This document shows positions 21,820 through 31,845 of a DNA stretch of 64,000 nt, in pieces. The position numbers and the translations under genes were made by a program. The stretch spans positions 2,461,706 to 2,525,705 of the forward strand of contig JABAKD010000021.1 of the NCBI GenBank assembly GCA_012845835.1. The letters run 5' to 3'. Positions within the stretch are counted from its first letter, which is position 1; every line of letters begins with the position of its first letter. Source of the stretch: Undaria pinnatifida (lineage: Eukaryota > Sar > Phaeophyceae > Laminariales > Alariaceae). The notes under the pieces are model-generated. The model was given only the letters and a program-made list of their open reading frames with translations, was not told where the DNA came from and did not search any database.

Positions 21820-21930
21820 AAATGCACTCCAGCTGTGAGATCGAATATATTGTCGAAACTCATCTTTGCAAGCTGTATGTGTGATACTCCGATCGCGCGT
21901 ATTACGGGTTTTGTGTCTATCGCTTTTTTC
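21820..21930 (-). repeat. Repeat family R1, terminal segment (inverted)
   Basis: Reads ctccagctgtgagatcgaat, then aactcatctttgcaagctgt, then cgatcgcgcgtattacggg. Together with the direct-orientation end at 22,610-22,745 it forms an inverted pair of about 100 bp arms around the SINE-like cluster. Confidence 0.75.
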
Positions 21931-23060
21931 ATGGGGATCACTTGTTTTTACCGATGACACCTAAATTCGAACCACCGAAGACCAAGCTTAAAATCGGACA
22001 GTCTATCTCCTAAATCACCATTAATATCTACTTGAGTATTTTATTTTTACAAATAAAATTGATAAATAAATAACAACTACCAGTGAGTGGTCGATTTTTC
22101 ATGAGGATCATTTTTTTTTCCGATGACGCCCGGATTCGAACCAGCGAAGGTCAGGATTATAAACGGACAGCCTATCTACTATAGACCACAATGTCACAGC
22201 ATCAGTGGCATCTACCAGTGTTGATATTTTTTTATGTGCAACTACTACTACTGCTGTATATTGGCGAAACATAGATGTAACACGCATCTAGCTTGCAAAG
22301 TTGAGTTTCAAGCATTCAATCGGTCGTACTCACAGCTGCTAGCAGCTGACGTTTGTCAAATTTTGTTCAAAATATATATCAATTTTTTTTAGCAGGATCA
22401 TTTTCTTTTCCGGATGACACCAGGCACCTGGCTCTTCAACCAACGAAAACCAGGCTTACAAGTAAGTGGACGGTCTATCTACTAGACCACGAAGTCGCAT
22501 TGCTGTTGTTTTTTTATTTTTTACAAAAAAAATGTATCGATTTTCGTGAGGATCATTTTTTTTTTTCGATGACACCCGGATTCGAACCAGCGATGACTAT
22601 TTTGTTACAAAGACCTACATCCTTAATGAGGACACACAACCCGTAATACGCGCGATCGGAGTATCACACACAACTTGCAAAGATAGATGAGTTTCGACAA
22701 AATATTCGATCTCACAGCTGGAGGAGTGTATTTAATTTTTTTTAATAAAATATGTACTTCGAAGTATCAATTTTTTAATGATTCTTTTTCTTCTTTTTTT
22801 TTTATTCTCCGGCGGATCGGGGGAAAGAAAGCTTAAGCTCACCACACTTCCACGTATTTTCATACAAGATCATTTTTTTCCGATGACCCCTGGATTCTGC
22901 CAACGAAATTCAGGCTTATAAGCGGACAGTCTATCTGCTAGAAGACCACAAAGTCACATTGATATCTATTTTTTTTTCATGGGGATCATTTGTTTTCCCC
23001 GATGATACACCGGGACTCGAACCAACGAAGACATTTAGGCTTATAGTACGTACCGGTACT
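21923..23060 (-). repeat. Cluster of six tRNA-derived SINE-like units
   Basis: Six related units, read on the minus strand, at about 21,923-22,030, 22,090-22,205, 22,375-22,505, 22,535-22,610, 22,855-22,960 and 22,970-23,060. The consensus carries an A-box-like tggtctagtagatag and, about 45 nt on, a B box. The B box is perfect (ggttcgaatcc) in the second and fourth units and degraded in the others. A short A-run and a conserved tgatcc(t/c)catgaa tail follow. A Pol III-type A box/B box pair, an A-rich segment and multiple copies define a tRNA-derived SINE. The acceptor stem no longer pairs, so these are not functional tRNAs. Confidence 0.7.
22610..22745 (+). repeat. Repeat family R1, terminal segment
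   Basis: ccttaatgaggacacacaac, then cgcgcgatcggagtatcaca, then attcgatctcacagctggag. Direct-orientation partner of 21,820-21,930. Confidence 0.75.
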
Positions 23061-23604
23061 ACAACACACCAGGTTTATACATACCAGGGACTACGCTATT
23101 GGATCACAATGCACGCCCAGCTCATTTCAGTCCGGCTATTATATATAGCCCAGCAGCGCAGCGTAGCGTGGTGCGGAGCCGTGCGGTGCGGCGCCGTGCC
23201 CTTCGCTGCGGTGCTGTGTCGTGTTGCGCTGTGTGCTTTCTTTCGAACATAGAGCAGTAGTACCGGGTATAATAATATGTGTTGTGTACTACTTTTCGTC
23301 TTTTCTGTTTTTGTACATGTTGTATTAGATCTCTCTCGGTCCCCCTGTTTTTCCCCCACCCAAATTTCCCCCGTACTGCCGACCAGAACGTAACACCGGC
23401 AACGAGCACACAGCACAGCTGAGCACAACAGGGCAATTGCTCTGGACAAGCAGCTCTTGGCATTATCAAATCGCTGTGAGCACCAAATCATGGGCCTCTT
23501 CTTTCTGCCCCCTTTGCATGTCTTTAGCTGCCTTCTTCCTTGCCTTGCACGAGCGTAGAAGGGCGCGTCAGCCGCCTGCGGAGCGGAGCCCTTGTATATA
23601 CTCC

Positions 23605-25299
23605 TATTGCGTTACTTCTACGAATCCAAGGCACATCGTGGAGAAAAGAAGTCTCACTCGGTAGAAGAAGCTCAACGAGAAGTGACGGCGAAATTTCCCA
23701 AAAATTTTCCACCATCCCGGTCTACCGCTACGATGTAGCCAACCTATCACTGGAAACCCCTACTATACTCAACCGTCATCATATCTGTATCATATGCAAG
23801 CATATAATCAACAGGTGTTTTCATTCTTATATTCGGTCTATAACCCGTCCATGGAGGATTCCCCTGGCATACAAGCTGCCCTGGGGACCAGTTTGCTAAA
23901 GCTAGGTGCAGGTCTACAGCAAACTTCACGCGTGTAATTTTATTAAAATATTCTAACGACGTCGTCAGCTGTGAGAACGACGAATTTAGGGTCGATGCTC
24001 ATCTTTGCAAGCTACGGACTTGTCACGGCAAGCGTTGTGTGGGCATCACGAGATAGTCAAGTATTTTTGCTGCTGTTGCCACTAGCAACTCCGATCGCAG
24101 AGCCAGTGTTTGTTGGATTTTTCGTTGAAGGCAAATACTACCCGCAGCCGGTTTCGAACAAGCTCTTCACGCTCGGGGCAGCAACATCTCTCCTTCATTC
24201 ATGTAAGCTGCATCGATTTCTGGACCATTATCTTTGACGATCTACGGAATAATCGTGTCTTCCGCCTCTTTTTGGGGGAGGACATTGGCCCTTCACGGGC
24301 CGAGAACCGAATCCGTTTTCGTTACCCCAGCCCCTATACCAATTGAGTGAAGGTGTCTAAATATTGTACGTAGACATTTGGGGCGTTTGCCAATAAAATA
24401 CTTGCGGGACCCCGAAGGAAGGAAATGGAGTAGTTTTCGGATAACTGTAAGTCTGCACCATTGCGGGAGCAGTGCTGCTGCACACAGTTGCGATGCCTAC
24501 TATGACAATCGATTAACTGCAGACTTCTCAAAACTAACCCGCGTGGCCACTAAAAGGCACTCATTTGCCTCCTGCATCACATTGCGATATTATGCACGGA
24601 AAATGGAATGGATAGGTGCATGGATCTCGGCAGTTCCTCATCGCTGGACGTGTATTTTTCGAATATATATGCCTTCGTCGACGTTGCCGAGTCTAATATG
24701 TCCTGACTGTAGCGACTGCCTGTGTGTGGCCCTCCAGTCTCTGGCGGCTCGTTCTACGGTATTCTAGCGGCGAGCCAGTTCTGTCGCTTGAAGGCTCTTC
24801 CTTTTTGGGGTGGTTCAGGATAATAATCTCTTTCCTCTCTTTCGAAGCTTTGTGCTCGATCGACACAAAAATGATGACTGCTAACCAAATCTTGAACTAA
24901 TCCATCCACAGGTAGGTAGGTTTGAGGTACGGTATGTACACGACGAACATGTACTTAGGTAGGTTTGAGCTACGGTATGTACACGACCAACATGTCCTCC
25001 TCTTTAATATTGTGAATTGTTTGAATATTTCGGTAACAGCTACCGTGCGACTACAACAGCTGTCAGGTACTCCCATGCCACAGTATCATACAACACATCG
25101 TGACAAGTGAAAGGTTCAACGATATATATATTTCCTTCCCCCACTCCCCCACCCCCCACCTTCCCCCCCCCCCACCCCCCCCCCCCCACCTCCTCGAACA
25201 CTCCGCCCTCCACTCACTGGTTGTACGACTTACAGGATATATATATACATGACAAACTGGTGCATTCTTTTCAAAACCGTCACATTTGTCCCCTGAAAC
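23605..25299 (+). repeat. Long duplication D2, copy 2
   Basis: Second copy of 14,336-16,000. Its last part (catgacaaactggtgcattc, then ccgtcacatttgtcccctg) is an R1 head module, and that module is interrupted by the hAT element at 25,300-26,258; it resumes at 26,267 with gatgaattgtttccac. Confidence 0.8.
25292..25299. repeat. 8-bp target-site duplication (left)
   Basis: cctgaaac, repeated exactly at 26,259-26,266 on the other side of the hAT element. Confidence 0.9.
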
Positions 25300-26258
25300 T
25301 AGGGCCTTACCCAATAAGCTAGCATATCTTTTAGCTTATATTGGCTTTTTGAGCTTATGGAAAAGCTTATGCCCGACCGAGCATAGCCACCATGCCAAAT
25401 AGCTTATGTGGGAGCATAACAAGGGAAATCGAGCATAAAAGGTGGTTATGCCCGCCTCCATTTCAGGTGTATATGTTCGAATGGTTGTCTGGCAGCACGG
25501 TGGAGACGCCAAATGGGTGGCCGCACGGTAATAATGCAATTCACGAGGCTTAATTACACCCATTGTCAGCTCTGTTTATCGCGATATTGGACGTTTCTAC
25601 ACATGAGAACACTTAAACACGCACACACACGCGCGCGCGCCCACGGGTCCACGCGAGCACAAAAAAAGTGGAGAGCGCAAGGGACGCTGCCGATCTTCCG
25701 ATCTTCCGATCTTCCGATCTTGCAGTGATGGCAACCGCTCTTCTCAAGTACAACAGGGGGCGGGGTGCGGGGGTACTGTGTGTATTCGGCTGTGTTTGGC
25801 TAGCTCGCTAGCTCTGTTTTTGCTGTCGAGTTTCGAGTAGAGAGTTCAAGCAAGTTTTCCAATTGACATGGAGGGCAGTTCATAGTGGGCGGTGGTATGG
25901 AAAAGACAGCAAGGCACTGCTGTGCGCACTGTGCTGTATAGTCTATATTTTACTTTTTCAGCACTGACACACCTGCACCTGCCATGTGGCTTGTAGAAAA
26001 AAAAACAAATAGCCTAAGAACCCACATTTCACGAGCATATCGACGACAAGCAGGGATGCCCAACGAGTGTTAGACGAGCAAACACGCTTTTATCGAACAA
26101 AAATCAAGCTAGAGATGCAACAAAGAGCGAGCATAAGTCGAGCTTATCCGTGCAAAACTGGCATAAATCGCGAGCTTATTTCCAGTTTTAAAGCCTATGC
26201 CCGCTAAAAACAAAAAGCTTATATTGCAGAAAAAAAAAGCTTGTTGGGTAAGGCCCTA
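25300..26258. mobile_element. Non-autonomous hAT-like DNA transposon (959 bp)
   Basis: Terminal inverted repeats tagggccttacccaa at 25,300 and its complement ending at 26,258, followed inward by further near-matching agct. The tagggcctt start matches the hAT-type (c/t)aggg terminus and the flanking direct repeats are exactly 8 bp, the hAT hallmark. Both subterminal regions carry repeated agcttat/ataagct and gcataa motifs, as expected for hAT transposase-binding sites. No transposase frame is present, so it must have been mobilised in trans. It interrupts an R1 head module. Confidence 0.88.
25690..25721 (+). repeat. Octanucleotide repeat (ccgatctt)x4
   Basis: Four perfect head-to-tail copies of ccgatctt inside the hAT-like element, preceded by gggacgctg. 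The unit overlaps the 3' end of common Illumina adapters (ttccgatct), so an assembly or library artefact must be considered alongside a natural minisatellite. Confidence 0.9.
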
Positions 26259-26266
26259 CCTGAAAC
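26259..26266. repeat. 8-bp target-site duplication (right)
   Basis: cctgaaac, identical to 25,292-25,299. Confidence 0.9.
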
Positions 26267-26959
26267 GATGAATTGTTTCCACTTATTTTTTATGTATCCG
26301 TAGTCGTATGCGTCGCACCTGGTATTGTTTTCCTGTGTGGGGCTAGGTGGACGGATTACATTAGTATGAACAGGGCACGAAAACAGCAAGCGGTTCGTTC
26401 GTTCAGTGTGCGTCTTGTTCAAAGATGAAACGGTCAATGTTACTTTGAAAAAAAATGCGCAAACATGTCAGTTGTGAGTTCGATAAATTTAGGGTCTATA
26501 CTCGTGAAAGCTGCTTAATACAATCGAGCACACGAAAACACGTATGGAAATAATGTACTCAGGAGTATATGCGGAAGAACGTGTGGTGAGCTTTTCTTTT
26601 TCATGTTTCATTAGAAATTATCCCGACTGTAGACCTCTCACTAAATTTTAATGTTGTGTGGCAGCACACGTGATAAAGCCATTCGAGCACTAATAATACC
26701 CAAAATACTGCAAACCTATCACTAAACACTACAACATCAATACACAGCTGTATGTAGAAAATCTACCAACATTTTACGCCTTACTTATAATTATTGTCTC
26801 TACACGACTGGCTATTGGGTTGTTTATTTTTTCATCCCTCTATACCAGGTCACATGTACTACAAATAAATACAGTTTTAGTGGCAGCAGTAGTAGTAGTA
26901 CAACAGGAAAAAAAAAAAATGTACTTCTGTTGTATGTAGGTATTTTGTAAAAATATATC

Positions 26960-27500
26960 AAGAACGTCAGCCGTGAGTTCGACGAAGTTCGGGTCAATAC
27001 TCATCTTTGCAAGCTGCGTTGTTGGTACTTTAATATACTATGTGGGTGAGTTTTTTCACAACGGGAGGGGTCATATTGTTATGATAAAAACAAACACATA
27101 TATATACTGGTGCCAAAACCGTCAGATTTATCCCGTCGAAAGGATTTATAGCTTACATGCACAAATTGCCCTTTCCCCCCCCCCCCCCCCCCCCGCCCCC
27201 CTCCAAACCCGCTCGCTTTTGATCAAAACCAGGCCCCCCGTTTGCCTTCACAGCTGTCAGATTTTGTCCCCCTCAGAAACGGGTTTTATAGTTTCCGCGC
27301 ACAGACTGACTAAAATCATCCTGTTGACCCTGATAGCTACACTGTAGCTGTAAGGGGAGTCGCCGACCTATATCCTTAATGAGGACACACAACTCGTAAT
27401 GCGCGCGATCGGAGTATCACACACAGCTTGCAAAGATGAGTTTCGACGAAATCTTCGATCTCACAGCTGGAGTGTATTTTAATTTTTATAATATATACGA
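26960..27500 (+). repeat. Repeat family R1, copy with inverted termini
   Basis: The left end (cagccgtgagttcgacgaag, then actcatctttgcaagctg) is an imperfect reverse complement of the right end (cagcttgcaaagatgagttt, then cttcgatctcacagctgg, about 27,425-27,475), giving terminal inverted repeats of about 50 bp around a head module, a C-tract (27,175-27,194) and the tail module. It is the best example of an R1 copy with both ends. No coding capacity. Confidence 0.7.
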
Positions 27501-27539
27501 GTATTATAGTCTATACATATTTGATAAGAAGTATTTCAA

Positions 27540-27891
27540 GGACATCAACTGTGAGTTCGACAAATAAATTTCAGTTCAATATTCATATTTGCAAGCAAGC
27601 TGCGTTGTTGGTAGTTGTAATATACTATATCTGGGTGAGTTTTTATTAGGAGGGGTCCAATTTCTTGTCCACTATAATGGTAAGTGTTGGTGTTTTTACT
27701 TTGGGTGGGTAATTTTGAGCTACATCTAACATCATATTATCTATCTTATACACTTATTACTGCTGCTGTAGTTTCCACTATAATATACTGCTCTATCATA
27801 TATATATGTATGGTAGGTGGTATATTTTGTTTTTCCTCCCCACGGCTATCGGGAGAAGTACGAATACCGAATATTATTAGCTATCCTATAT
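27540..27891 (+). repeat. Repeat block inverted relative to 37,210-37,545
   Basis: Shares, in reverse complement, tttcttgtccactataatg, tatggtaggtggtatatttt and atcgggagaagtacga with 37,210-37,545. The DIRS-type element begins where the two copies diverge, at about 27,892. Confidence 0.7.
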
Positions 27892-28115
27892 TTTGTTGTT
27901 GATCTTTCGAATTGGTTCATCATTAGTATCTGTGACGTTTGGGAGGGAAACTTCCCATGCCTGGCACGTCTACCGCAGCAACCCGTTTCTGCGGTATTTC
28001 CTCGTGCCAGGCAATACACCCTTGTCTCCCTCCCCTTAACTCCGATCAGTCCTACTGCCAAAACACAGTCTCGGACAGCCGAGACCCCCAAGATGGTACT
28101 ATACCATCCAACTCC
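27892..28115 (-). repeat. Split direct repeat B2 (element 3' end)
   Basis: 224 bp matching 28,508-28,731 with one visible substitution (gttgttg/gttgttt near the outer edge). Contains a nested hairpin at 27,958-28,013. Confidence 0.9.
27958..28013. other. Nested hairpin in split repeat B2
   Basis: Outer arms tgcctggcacg and cgtgccaggca (11 bp) enclose inner arms accgcag and ctgcggt (7 bp). Present identically in B1 at 28,574-28,629. Possible recombinase-binding, packaging or termination structure; the role is unknown. Confidence 0.85.
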
Positions 28116-28237
28116 CCGCCACAGATACCAATGAAAAAAAAAATGAGAATAGACAACTGGCCTATGATTTACACACACGCGTAGTTGATCTCCGTTCCCC
28201 CACCTTCGAAAGAAAAGCGGCGGGTGGGCGGGAGAAA

Positions 28238-28507
28238 AACCACTGGCTAGCCAGTCACTATTCTTGCGTAGCTGCCGCCGTCCGCTTCCTCCACTGCACG
28301 CTGTCTTTGAGTCGTGCGATCAGGCGGCCCTACGTGTACCCCTTCTGCTGTACGTATTGTATACTCCCACAACAGCAGCAAGGAGAAGACTGCTCAAAGG
28401 TTAACTGTGTCCTCGGTACAATACGTCACGATAACCAATCATGGAAGAACACCTCAATTCTCACTTTCCAACAAAATCCAGATTGCGTCTGCGACCCAAT
28501 CTTCCAC
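28238..28507 (-). repeat. Split direct repeat A2
   Basis: 270 bp matching 33,300-33,569 with one visible substitution (ggttaactg versus ggttgactg). Directly abuts B1. Its inner edge carries the 14-bp palindrome actggctagccagt at 28,242-28,255 (33,304-33,317 in A1). Confidence 0.9.
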
Positions 28508-28731
28508 TTTGTTGTTTATCTTTCGAATTGGTTCATCATTAGTATCTGTGACGTTTGGGAGGGAAACTTCCCATGCCTGGCACGTCTACCGCAGCAACCC
28601 GTTTCTGCGGTATTTCCTCGTGCCAGGCAATACACCCTTGTCTCCCTCCCCTTAACTCCGATCAGTCCTACTGCCAAAACACAGTCTCGGACAGCCGAGA
28701 CCCCCAAGATGGTACTATACCATCCAACTCC
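28508..28731 (-). repeat. Split direct repeat B1
   Basis: 224 bp, the second copy of B2, directly abutting A2 at 28,507/28,508. The B1-A2 junction equals the junction expected in a circularised element where B2 meets A1. Confidence 0.9.
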
Positions 28732-28761
28732 TCCACCCACGAGGCTAGTCCAAATGACTGT

Positions 28762-29906
28762 TTATTTATGGCCCCACTCCGTCCCTTGTCCCGGCTCTCT
28801 TTGGGGACACCTGTCCTGTCGAGCTAGTTTTCGTGACACTTGTCCCGAATCCTCTATATTACTACGAGTATACACCTTATACGCATCCGATTTCCACCTC
28901 CCTTCTCTCTGTATTACCCGTTCTGACAACCCCCCCCCTGCCGCCAAGCGCGACGCGCCCCCGATCCGGAGCGAGTGTAGTGCAAATTCCGCTGGGTCTT
29001 GCCTCGACTTTGCCACTACCTCTCGCAACGCCCGGAGTGCTTGCCCGTAGCTCCACACTGCTACCCGTCCCGATTCGCGGAAAGACGCTAACGGCGCCGA
29101 ACTCGGCAAGTTAGGGTGAATAGACAACAATTCCACAAGCAGCGCCACGGCTCCACCCCCTTCGCGCAAGCTCGAGCCCAAGCCCCGAACAGCGTCTCGT
29201 GTTCGTACTAGCACGTCGCCTGCTTGAAGCTGGTCCCCTTTATGACCGCGAAAACGAATCTCTACCGTACGCGCCTCCCGCCACCGCAAAAAGGGCAACT
29301 GCTCCCCACCTGAGTAAAACGCAACGTCCCCCCTAGTCAAACAATGCACCTGGTGCGCCACGCCGGCGTCTGTCGCAAATAATTCGTCGGATCGCGTCAT
29401 CAAAAAAAATACCCCAATGCCAGACACAACCAAAGGATTCGGCCGCCACTGCCCCAGGACGGTATCAATGTCTCCCCGTCCAACAACATTTCCCATGACA
29501 CCGGGCGGCGCACCCGCTTCTCCGTACCCGCTACTGCATGTGCCCGCGATATCCCGCTGAAAACGCGTTCCAGCAGGGGCGATTTAGTCGGGAGCTCCGT
29601 GCCTATCTTCACGCGATGGAAATATTGCACCGCCGCTATCTTACTTTTAGTCGTACCGACTTTATTGCCTTCCGACGCACAACACCAAGCCGCAAAGTCT
29701 ACCAGCGCCCATACCATATCACTCTTGGGGGTGTCCTCCGAAAAAAACAAAACGGCGCTCGTCAACCCGCGAACGTTAGTCCAAGACCTGAAACCTGACG
29801 CGTAAGTGCGCTCAGATGACTCCGCAACTGACCCGCGGATGTACTGGACGCCAATATCCCTGTACATAGGGCCCTCCCCGTCTCCCCCAGGTCCTGTTCC
29901 TGCCAT
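28762..29906 (-). pseudogene. Tyrosine recombinase of the DIRS-type element (one frameshift)
   Basis: Two overlapping minus frames (29,906-29,400 and 29,496-28,762) together give about 380 residues. The N-terminal core-binding part (SSERTYASGFRSW, then FFSEDTPKSDMVWALVDF) leads into the catalytic domain: LALGYFF, then LMTRSDEL (box I Arg), HSLRIGGASRLAAGG (HxxR), and EGRWKSDAYKVYTRS (Tyr). The recombinase integrates the circular DNA intermediate instead of an integrase. The frame breaks at a T8 homopolymer (A8 at 29,402-29,409 on the plus strand), so a sequencing error is possible; otherwise this copy is inactive. The start at 29,906 overlaps the RNase H frame, as is common in DIRS elements. 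Confidence 0.85.
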
Positions 29907-30634
29907 GTAATGTCCGGGCGAGATTCGTGAAGGTGTCTGTTAACATCGATTCGTTCCCACCGAGAAATACCGTCGGCCAGCGTATTCGCAATTCCTTTCA
30001 CATGTTTCGCCCGAAAGCCCCACCCACTACGCATTTCCAAGCATCCTAGCATACGCATCAGAGCCCCAGACCTCGGCTCAGTCCCCCCCCGACATTTTCC
30101 TACCCAATGTACCGCGGACATGTTATCGCCCAACATCAACACGTTTTCGCCCTCGAACCTAGGCTGGTATCCAGCGCCAACGACAAACATCCAAGCCGTG
30201 ATTACCATCCCCAACAATTCAAGGACGTTGATAGACAGATCGTTGTGGTCCTTAACACGTTGGCTCAAACGAGATTTTGCGTCCAGGTCTACCTCAAACC
30301 GCCACCATGCCCCTGTCTCCAAGCAGTAGCCTCCCACGGCCGTCCCCGACGCGTCTGACACTAGCGTACGAGAGTGGCGCTGTAGGAACCGAGTATACAG
30401 CGGCGAGGACAACGGTAGTGCAAGTTCCTCGCTCACCATCAACTTCCAAAACCCAATGTCAGCGTGAAACTCTGGGCCGAGGGGTAGACGGCCCGGTCTT
30501 CGGGACCGCTGGCCGCCACCCCCAAATTTCTCCTGCCACCGCTTCACGGGGGGCAGACCAAGCATGTTCAGCATACGGCGCACGTAAAAACTTGCCCGGC
30601 CGCACCACCTCGCTGGCGTACAATAACTTCCCAA
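29762..30634 (-). pseudogene. RNase H domain of the DIRS-type element
   Basis: Minus frame of 290 residues. RNase H acidic residues are visible: SDASGTAVGG (D), INVLELLGMV (E), MLGDNMSAVHW (D) and ANTLADGISRW (D). The upstream part (FYVRRMLNMLGLPP, then a GPEFHADIGFWKLM segment) is the usual DIRS RT-RNase H connection. The domain degrades the RNA strand during reverse transcription. It is separated from the RT frame by a 1-nt-type frame change near 30,590. The frame runs on past the domain into the start of the recombinase gene. Confidence 0.82.
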
Positions 30635-31845
30635 CCAGCTCCCGTACCTCGGATTCTAACGCGTACCGACGGTTCCTCGGCCACTTGAGGAGCAGAGCCC
30701 TCAGCTGAGCCACTTTCGTGTCAGTGAGCGCAATGGTCATTGCTCCCGAGTCAATTGCCCAACCCAAGACTTCTAACTGGGTGTCCCAGTGAGAAGTCTT
30801 TTTCTTCGCCAAGAGGGGAGGGTCCGTCGGGTTACAATCGCCGAACAAGCGGAAGTGTTCGCAAGCGGAAGTGTTCGGACGCCAGAGACGCCGATGCACA
30901 CAAACAGCGGTCGCCCGAGCTGTACCGTTGTCCCTCAACACAAACGCCATCATCTACATAGTAACGCACGAAGAACGGATCGTTTATGTCACCGCCCCGC
31001 CCAGGCGGGGCGACGTAGCCCGACGGCAGCGCTGCCGCTTGCGATTCGCGCGGCGGTATCATTACGACGTGCCACGTGGCCTCGCGACCACTGTCAGTGC
31101 ACACCGCATTGCAGCGAGAGGTGTTATTGTGAGCATGATCCAACGCCGACGAGAACAAACACCCGAAACCTGGACTGTTACGCCAGCCAAATTGCAGTCG
31201 CCTATCAACCACAACCAAATCCCCGAACACGTATCCGCACACCGGCGCGCGCGTGATCTCGACTGGAACTTGCCGAAACGCATCCTTAACATCCATTTTG
31301 CTCAGTACAATGCGCGCCCTACACCCGAATCGCTGCCGCAGGTAAATAATCCGCCAGATAATATCGCGCAAGACATGTTTGAGCTCACACGTTGGAGCCG
31401 ATGAAAAATCGGTGTCGCCGTTTACACCTGTCGTCGACGTACCGCTAGCGAAAGTCAAGTCGTGCACCACGCGCAACTTCGTACCGGATTTCGTTACTGC
31501 CAACGTCAAGACCCGTAATCCCGGAATGCGCGCAGCCGCCACCCGGGGGAACACGAACGCTCGGCCGAGCCTAACATCATCGCGGATCTTGTCAGTAATG
31601 TCATTCGAGTACGTGTCGGTGCTACTGTGATTCTCGTATCGGAGTGCGAAAGTGAGGTCCCCACCGCTAGCTACCCACACGGGGACCCCATGCTCCGCGA
31701 TGCGAGCCAGTTTCTCCGCCTCAGGGAAGCCTTCCGTACGACCCAACCACTCTAGGATTCGTGAGGGATTCAGGCGGTGCCCCGAAAACACTCCCTCTGG
31801 TTCCATCATGCACTCGAACCGATAATCATGATCTTGCAGAAACAA
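30459..31845 (-). pseudogene. Reverse transcriptase of the DIRS-type element (frameshifted)
   Basis: The frame 31,845-30,832 carries the RT palm: GTKLRVVHDLTFASG, LSKMDVKDAFRQVPV (first catalytic Asp), LQFGWRNSPGFGCLFSS, and VRYYVDDGVCVEG (YVDD). It then leaves frame at a 16-bp tandem duplication (30,847-30,878). The adjoining frame 30,953-30,459 supplies the thumb/connection (HFRLFGDCNPTDPP, then SHWDTQLEVLGWAID). RT copies the element RNA into DNA. The catalytic residues are intact, but the protein cannot be made in one piece from this copy without frameshifting. Confidence 0.85.
30847..30878. repeat. 16-bp tandem duplication disrupting the RT frame
   Basis: aagcggaagtgttcg(c/g) occurs twice, 16 bp apart. 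Since 16 is not a multiple of 3, it shifts the frame exactly where the two RT frames meet. Confidence 0.85.

Noticed and set aside
22090-22205. Genuine tRNA gene on the minus strand
   Set aside because: The B box is perfect, but the acceptor and anticodon stems do not pair and five similar degraded copies lie nearby. SINE-derived.
28307-29050. 247-codon plus-strand ORF at the end of the DIRS-type element
   Set aside because: Runs across split repeats A2 and B1 and antisense to the recombinase. No domain.
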